A stretch of DNA of 64,000 bases, from NCBI GenBank assembly GCA_001972305.1, contig BDDD01002294.1:1-64000 (forward strand). Direction: 5' to 3'. Positions within the stretch are counted from its first letter, which is position 1, and each line of letters begins with the position of its first letter. The stretch is from Cephalotus follicularis (Eukaryota; Streptophyta; Magnoliopsida; Oxalidales; Cephalotaceae). The position numbers were made by a program, and so were the translations under genes. Below are positions 58,491-64,000 of the stretch, in pieces. Below the pieces are notes generated by a model that did not search any database, was not told the origin of the DNA, and worked only from the letters and a program-made list of their open reading frames with translations.

Positions 58491-59466
58491 CCTCTGCCTA
58501 CATCACCTTGAGTGCATAAAAGGATGGAAGTCCTCTTCCAGTAGAGTGTAGACCAGTAGAGTAGTGCGTAGAAGGATGGAAGTCCTCTGCCTACTCTTAC
58601 CTTGTGGATATATGTATTCCTAGGTGACTTTGGATTGGTCTATGAAATGCCTGTAGGCTTATGGTGTATAATTCATGAACTTTTGTCATAGGCAATTGCT
58701 ATAAACTGGAATTCATGCATCTCACACCATGCATACATCAGCTATATCGGTACACTTCATTACATATGATATTGCCCACACAATTGTGGGTTGCTGATCC
58801 ATTCTTGGAATGGGTCAGGTACAGGTGACGCATAAAAGAGATGAGGTGGGCTGGATCGCAGAGCAAGGTTTCTAGTAGCAGTGCAGCTCCTCTACCTACC
58901 TTATTGTATAAGAGTGTTTAAGGTATAATAATGATTGTAATCGGTTATATTTGGCCTGCCAACTTGTGGCAGAGCATAAGATATCAGAAGCTGATGTATA
59001 TAAAACGGGGCTTATCCACGTGAGATGTTTGGTGATTATTTGTGCACGCATGATTTTATATTAAAGTTTTAATTCATAGCAGATTTTGAGATGATTGTAT
59101 GGATGGCATGTCAATGTGTATTGCCCTTGTCTCCACAAGATGACTTATGAGATCGATCACCCTCTAAACGAGCTGACATACTGCATGCTAGTCTTATTGG
59201 ATTTAGTATGCCCTGAGTACTTAATCCTACGACTAAGAAGATTTAAAAATAAAGCTAACCGAGGTTCCAATTATCACTTCTTGATCTCATCAAGAATTTG
59301 GTTCCTCCAGCTTTAATCTTAGGACATTCAAATTTTAATACAAATATTAATACATTAAATGAACTCATAGCCATTGATAATAGAATCTACATTTTATTGA
59401 ATATCATTAAAGATAAGTTTACATATTACAAGATATGGCAACTGGTCGCAAGATTTATCTCTAACA

Positions 59467-59482
59467 ATCTCCCACTAGGACT
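59467..59482 (-). promoter_or_regulatory. TE6 polypurine tract
   Basis: Minus strand CCTAGTGGGAGAT before TGTTAG, typical of Copia. Confidence 0.85.
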
Positions 59483-59624
59483 AAAGCCAGTTGCCATTGT
59501 GTCTCACACCCATCCCCGGGAGATGACGCTCGAAGACTTTTCGTAGCAAAGCTTTTGTTAGTGGGTCTGCTAAGTTCTCTTCTCCTGGTTCTTGTTTCAT
59601 CTTTATATCCCCTCATTCTACGAT

Positions 59625-60013
59625 TTATCGTATCAGGTGAAAGCGTCGCATAATATGTTTTGATCTATCGTTTGACATTGGTTGTTTAGCCTGAGCTATG
59701 GCTCCATTGTTGCCGTAGTATATCAATACCAGGTCCTTAATGGTAGGAGCAACACCAAGATTAGAGATGAACTTCTTAATCCAAACTCCTTCTTTAGCAG
59801 CTTCAGATGCCGCTATATATTCAGCTTTCGTGACTAAATCCGCAGTGGTTGATTGCTTGGAACTCTTCCAACTCATTGCTCCACCATTTAAGGTGAAAAC
59901 AAACCCTGAGGTTGACTTTGAGTCATCCACATCTGTTTGAAAATTATAGTTTGTAAAACACTGAATATTCAAACCTTGTCCTCCATATATTAGGAACAAA
60001 TCCTTAGTCCTTT
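59625..60013 (-). pseudogene. TE6 RNase H region
   Basis: The sense reading gives DDSKSTSGFVFTLNGGAMSW, KSSKQSTTADLVTKAEYIA, EAAKEGVWIKKFI and DNNGAIAQAK-like LIYYGNNGAIAQAKQP, then RSKHIMRRFHLIR. This is the standard Copia RNase H C-terminal pattern, with catalytic acidic positions in the usual order. It removes the RNA strand during DNA synthesis. It is the best preserved Copia coding stretch in the window; LTR7 begins at its upstream edge. Confidence 0.9.
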
Positions 60014-61552
60014 TGACACGCCCCATTCCCGACCACCCCCGCCGGAGGATGTTTGTGCCAGGAGGAAGGATCCTCCACCTAGATCCCTAACCTCAACCAC
60101 CGAAACACCAACACTTAAAGCTTAATGCTCAAGCCAAGGGAGCAGGCATGAAAATGCGCTGCAGAGGAGAATGCTACTCTCCAAACGACCACGTACTCTA
60201 AGGCATTAAACAAACAATGCTCGAGCACAAAAACGACAGTGTATCACTAACCTTAATCCTAGGATTAACTCTAAGGCCCAAGGACAAATGCCTTGCAGAG
60301 GACAACCATCCCAGGTCCTCTAACGTTCAACTTACGCTAATACCATAACATCTCACCACGCCCGAGCATAGAAAAGATCCATCAGGGTTCACACTTCAAA
60401 ACACCTCAAGGAACCTTACTGGTCAGAGGTCGGGAGGTCCTAAAAAAACTAAGGAAACTTTACTCTTACTTAACGTCTGCGAGTTACGTCCGAGAACAAC
60501 ACCTGGGGACGCCACCAGACTTCAAATCTAAGGTCAAACTAACCCAAGCTAGAAAGTCAACCTAGGGTCTGCCTAATCTGTGAACCTCACCATCCCTTCC
60601 CCGACATCTCAGCAGAGGTGTCGTTAGCTCCGTAAGGCCCCAAAAAGGATCTCCTAAGAAACCACCTAAGGCCTGGGCTGAGGAGACCTGTTCGTCTGTC
60701 AAAAGTTAGACGTCTCCAAAACACGCTCCTCATCTCCGCATCCTAAAACGCTTAGCGAAAAACAACAAAATCCATCTAAGGAAGATCTCATAACATAAAA
60801 GCGTATAAAACATCCAGTGATTCATACACGATCCTCTGACAAAATGCAGAGCACCCCCAACATGCAGGAATCATATACAAAGAAATAACAAAAGAGGTTA
60901 CAAATCTTATCATCAGAAGAATCTATACAAAAACCCCCCAAGAATGCCCCAAAATGCATGAAGGTTGCGCTTGGCTGAGGAGCCATCCTAGGGTGCTTGC
61001 GTTAGACGTCTACCTCAGTCAACACGTTTTCTCTTAGTGGATCTCAAGAACTCTGCAAGCCTGCTTCCTCTGCACACAAAACTGAGAGGGGATTAGTCCA
61101 ACTGACTAGTGAGTAAGATGAAGGAAATTCCCGAGCAACCCACCACCACTGGGTGCTAAGAACAAGATAACGTGCCATGCCCCAACTGGGCTGAGGACAC
61201 TACATAACCATTGTTTAACAAAGGAAAGGCAGAGGTGAACATGTACAAGAATATCAACAACAAGATAAAGTCCGAGAAGACGTCAGAGCTACCAAACTCA
61301 ATGACTAACCTCATGGAAAGATATTATCAACAAGTTATAACAAATATGCAAGGGATGCGAGGATCAACAATTATCAAGAGGGCTACGGTATTGTATCAAT
61401 CACAAGCACAATTCCACACACACACATGCACACATCATACTCACACATTTCCATAGCCGGAACAACCTCAGCAACACAAATAACAGCTCCGCTGAAATCC
61501 ATCAAGGTCATCATGGGCTGCAGGACTGTACACATCCCTCATACACGCATAT
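60014..61552 (-). mobile_element. LTR7, long Gypsy-type LTR, partial
   Basis: Begins TGACACGCCCC inside TE6, so its sense end is GGGGCGTGTCA. No coding domain is visible through 61552, where LTR8 starts. A segment at 61079-61125 (sense ACTAGTCAGTTGGACTAATC then CCCCTCTCAG) resembles the stem-loop segment of the other LTRs, but it lies about 1.07 kb from the LTR end. A CACACA-rich patch lies at 61419-61450. The 81-residue ORF at 61211-61456 is not supported. Confidence 0.65.
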
Positions 61553-64000
61553 TGTAACACCCCCGATGGTGGGAGCCCTTACAGGTCATAACCAACCTAA
61601 AACATAACGGAAATCTAAACAAAAGACTGATAAAAAACGGATGTGGTGGTCTGAAAACATAACTTACTATATTGATATAAAACAGAGTCTGAAAATTTTA
61701 ACCAATCATAAATAAAACGAATCATAATCCGATATCCAAATACTGAAAATCATAACTGAAACAAAACCAAAATCTGAAACTGTTTTTATCGAAAACTAAT
61801 CTAATCCTACTGGAAAACACAAGAACCAACTCCTAGCTGATACTCTGACAAGTGGGTAACTCTCATCACACGTTTCCCCCATCCTTCTGAAAACCTGCCG
61901 CATGGAAACAAAAACGCGGCTGAGCAAACCTCAGTACGGATAAGGAATTAAAACAGTAAACGATAAACAAAATAATTTGAACTTTACATTCAGTAAAGTA
62001 ACATAGTAAATATTCTTGAAAAGTAAAACAGAATATTTAAAAGCGAGCAGTTGTAAAATCATCATAACGTTGCGAAAACATAACATCATAATTCAAATCA
62101 TTATCTGATTTCATAATTCCATAACAGAGAATTTCTGACATACATACATATATAGGTGCAAGGGGTTCGCGAGGCCCACATGCTCTAACGGAAAAGTCGT
62201 GTACGGCACTACACAAACAATTCCAAATACTGAATTTTTGAATTTTTGAATTCTGACATAACTAGAGTATACTCATACGCCTCAAAAGGATCCATATCCT
62301 ATTCTCAAGATACATATTTAAAAGAGACGCCGTAGACCGATCACACCGCCACGGTAGGTGTCATGTCCTCCGTGCCAAAGAACATGCCTATGATAACAAT
62401 TTTAACAATTTCTAAACAATTTCTGATCTTATCTGAAAACAAAATCTTAACTGTATCTGAAGTTAACATACTCCGAAAGTGGAAGCCATGTTAATATTTT
62501 TGATAGTGAAAAACACGCATATCAAAACCCATATCCGATGTAACAATACTAAAATTCATTTCAATAATATTATTATCAAAACGAGAATATCCGTATCAAA
62601 ACACGAGTTTTATTGCTAATAAAACCAGGAACATAAATCCATTCGATAAAACGTACAAAATCATCAATTAATGAAAGTTTAATCAAAGGAGTACCAAAGA
62701 ACGAAGAATCCGTACCTTAGCCTTCAAAGTCTAAACAAATCAAAACAAATCAAAAGCACACTTGGAGCCTCCTAACGTTCACCACGGAAATTATTGAAAC
62801 CTAAGCAGATCAACCAAACCGAAAAATATAATCAAACAGATGTTAAACAATTTGCCAGAACATCACAGTACGTGTCCAAAGCGTCGACATTTTATTACAA
62901 AGCGTTGGTGCTTTAGGGCAAAATGTTAACATAAAGCCAAACAAAGCGTCGACAAAAACTTGATATTTAACAAAGGAAAGCGTCGACTCTTACATCTAAC
63001 AAAGAACCAAAGCGTCGACAGTTTCATTGCAAAAAGGGACAAAATGCTGAGCAAAGCGTCGACTTAACATAAAACAGTACAAAACAGTACAAACCGGCGA
63101 CAGTTAAATTTAACACACTACAAAAGCGTCGACAGTTAAGAGTATAAGTGTCGACAGATTGCCAAAACGTTCGACACTTAAGACGAACTGGTCATAAAAA
63201 TAGTACAAGGGTTGTCGTTTTTGATTGTAAAACATGCACAAAACAAGTTTTCTCAGCATGAATCAGTAAGACAGTAATGTCATTTGGTTTAAAAACACTT
63301 CTATAACGATTTAAATGCATAACACAAGATTCACTGGTGGCATATATATATATATAACAACTTGAAAATATGTTTTCTGCCATTGTAGTGTCAAGTCACT
63401 TTCATGAACCAAATCCATTTTGCTTGTTACAACTCATCTAAACAGTAGTAGGTATGTCATAAAACATGATTCCTTTTATTTAAAACTCAGTAAAACACAA
63501 ACACACAGATTGCAGGTTCATCATGGCATTAACACAGTTTCAAAATGCATTTTTTGGTATTGCATGAACATGACAGTTTTTATGAATCAATTGACAGGTT
63601 ATGAACAACTTAATAGTCAATAACAGTAACATATCATGAAAATTAAAGCTTTGTTTAGAAAATACCTTCTGATGATGCCAAGAAAGATGCAAAACGATGA
63701 TGAACAATGCAAAGAATATGGCTGCTTCGGTTTTTGTAAAGAAAATATGCAGGAGTTGTTATTTTAAAACAATTTAAAACGTGTGTTTTCAAAATGGCAA
63801 AAACGTGTAGCTTAATAACCTTCCTTTTCATGCAAAACGCGTTCAACACAAAAGGTAAAACGGATTAACAATTTTGGTAAAGAATCCTCCTTTCCATAAA
63901 CAACCCACCGTCCAAAACAATAAGGAAAGTCGACTAAAGCGTCGACAGTTTCTCAAAAAGCATCGATGGTTAAACACTTAAATACAAAACGTGTCAAAGT
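61553..64000 (-). mobile_element. LTR8, Gypsy LTR of the TE1 family, inverted, runs off the window
   Basis: Starts TGTAACACCCCC (sense end GGGGGTGTTACA) and matches the TE1 LTR in reverse. It has the same stem-loop (61920-61934) directly beside GTACGGAT (61934-61941), and ATCCGTAC at 62708-62715. GTCGAC-core repeats (AAGCGTCGAC) are dense at 62878-63175, and more begin at 63931. A (TA)n patch is at about 63341-63356. It is either a solo LTR or the LTR of an element to the right. No coding content is seen. Confidence 0.85.

Larger units (their letters stand above)
53961..59112 (+). mobile_element. sL5, solo LTR (about 2.7 kb without sL6), probably Gypsy
   Basis: Starts TGTAAGCCCCGAG, ends GGCATGTCA at 59112; flanks ATGAG (53956-53960) and ATGTG (59113-59117) differ at one base. 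No coding domain is seen. It has an (AG)n run (54207-54243), short repeats with GCAGACCTCG (54945-55100), a 106-bp tandem repeat (split by sL6) and a 43-bp tandem repeat (58369-58490). The family is assigned only from end sequences, so Gypsy is likely but not certain. Confidence 0.75.
52633..59466 (-). repeat. TE6 3' LTR (interrupted by sL5)
   Basis: Two pieces, 52633-53960 and 59113-59466, joined across sL5. The left piece has a leader with GAAGGAAGGAGTGACTCC-like bases (complement near 52815-52835) followed in sense by GTAAGTTCC, a donor-like motif equivalent to that of sL4 and sL6. Confidence 0.8.
52633..60013 (-). mobile_element. TE6, Ty1/Copia element, minus strand, partial
   Basis: Right to left: RNase H (59625-60013), polypurine tract, 3' LTR (52633-59466) interrupted by sL5. 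LTR7 begins at 60014 and hides the rest. The LTR (about 1.68 kb once sL5 is removed) starts in sense as TGTTAGAGATAAATC and ends CCAATTCCAACA. It is a different Copia family from TE3/TE5. Only one LTR is present, so no date can be given. Confidence 0.82.

Noticed and set aside
61211-61456. 81-residue ORF with a histidine-threonine tail
   Set aside because: The tail is a CACACA patch; LTR7 has no other coding signs.

Overview
The window is plant nuclear DNA, most likely from an angiosperm with a large, repeat-rich genome. The evidence is wall-to-wall long-LTR retrotransposons of plant Ty3/Gypsy (chromovirus, Tekay/Del-like) and Ty1/Copia type, primer sites matching plant initiator tRNA-Met, and no convincing host gene. 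I cannot name the species. I saw no rRNA, tRNA, CRISPR or bacterial-type gene.

Layout (labels are mine). 1-4167: TE1, a plus-strand Gypsy element (LTR end, primer site, gag, protease, RT/RNase H), followed at 4168-4704 by an exact second copy of its leader and gag start. 4705-14616: TE2, a minus-strand Gypsy element with a 2.5 kb 5' LTR at 12102-14616 and a solo LTR (sL1, 7779-10590) inside its protease. TE2 sits in the 3' LTR of TE3, a minus-strand Copia element (14617-39927). TE3 also holds solo LTR sL2 (19199-22271) and, in its 5' LTR, the Gypsy element TE4 (25974-37963). TE4 carries solo LTR sL3 (26886-29589) in its own 3' LTR. 39928-40220 is a Copia LTR scrap. 40221-51228: TE5, a plus-strand Copia relative of TE3, with solo LTR sL4 (48205-50678) in its 3' LTR. 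51229-52632: a probable Copia LTR fragment and a nine-unit 101-bp tandem array. 52633-60013: TE6, a minus-strand Copia element whose LTR holds solo LTR sL5 (53961-59112), which in turn holds solo LTR sL6 (55480-57921). 60014-64000: LTR7, interrupted by LTR8, which is the same family as the TE1 LTR but inverted and runs off the window. Nesting is up to four levels deep and many insertions still show five-base target duplications.

All coding pieces are decayed retroelement genes. The most interesting material is non-coding and lies inside the 2.5-3 kb LTRs. (1) A complementary pair about 1-2 kb apart: GTAGGGG with CCCCTAC in five Gypsy LTR copies, replaced by GTACGGAT with ATCCGTAC in LTR8. The ends resemble splice donor and acceptor signals. 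(2) A stem-loop 330-420 nt from the sense 3' end of the LTR. (3) Clusters of degenerate repeats around a palindromic GTCGAC core in both Gypsy and Copia LTRs. (4) Apparent sharing of LTR leader modules between Gypsy and Copia families. These are eye-made comparisons; alignments and transcript data would decide them.
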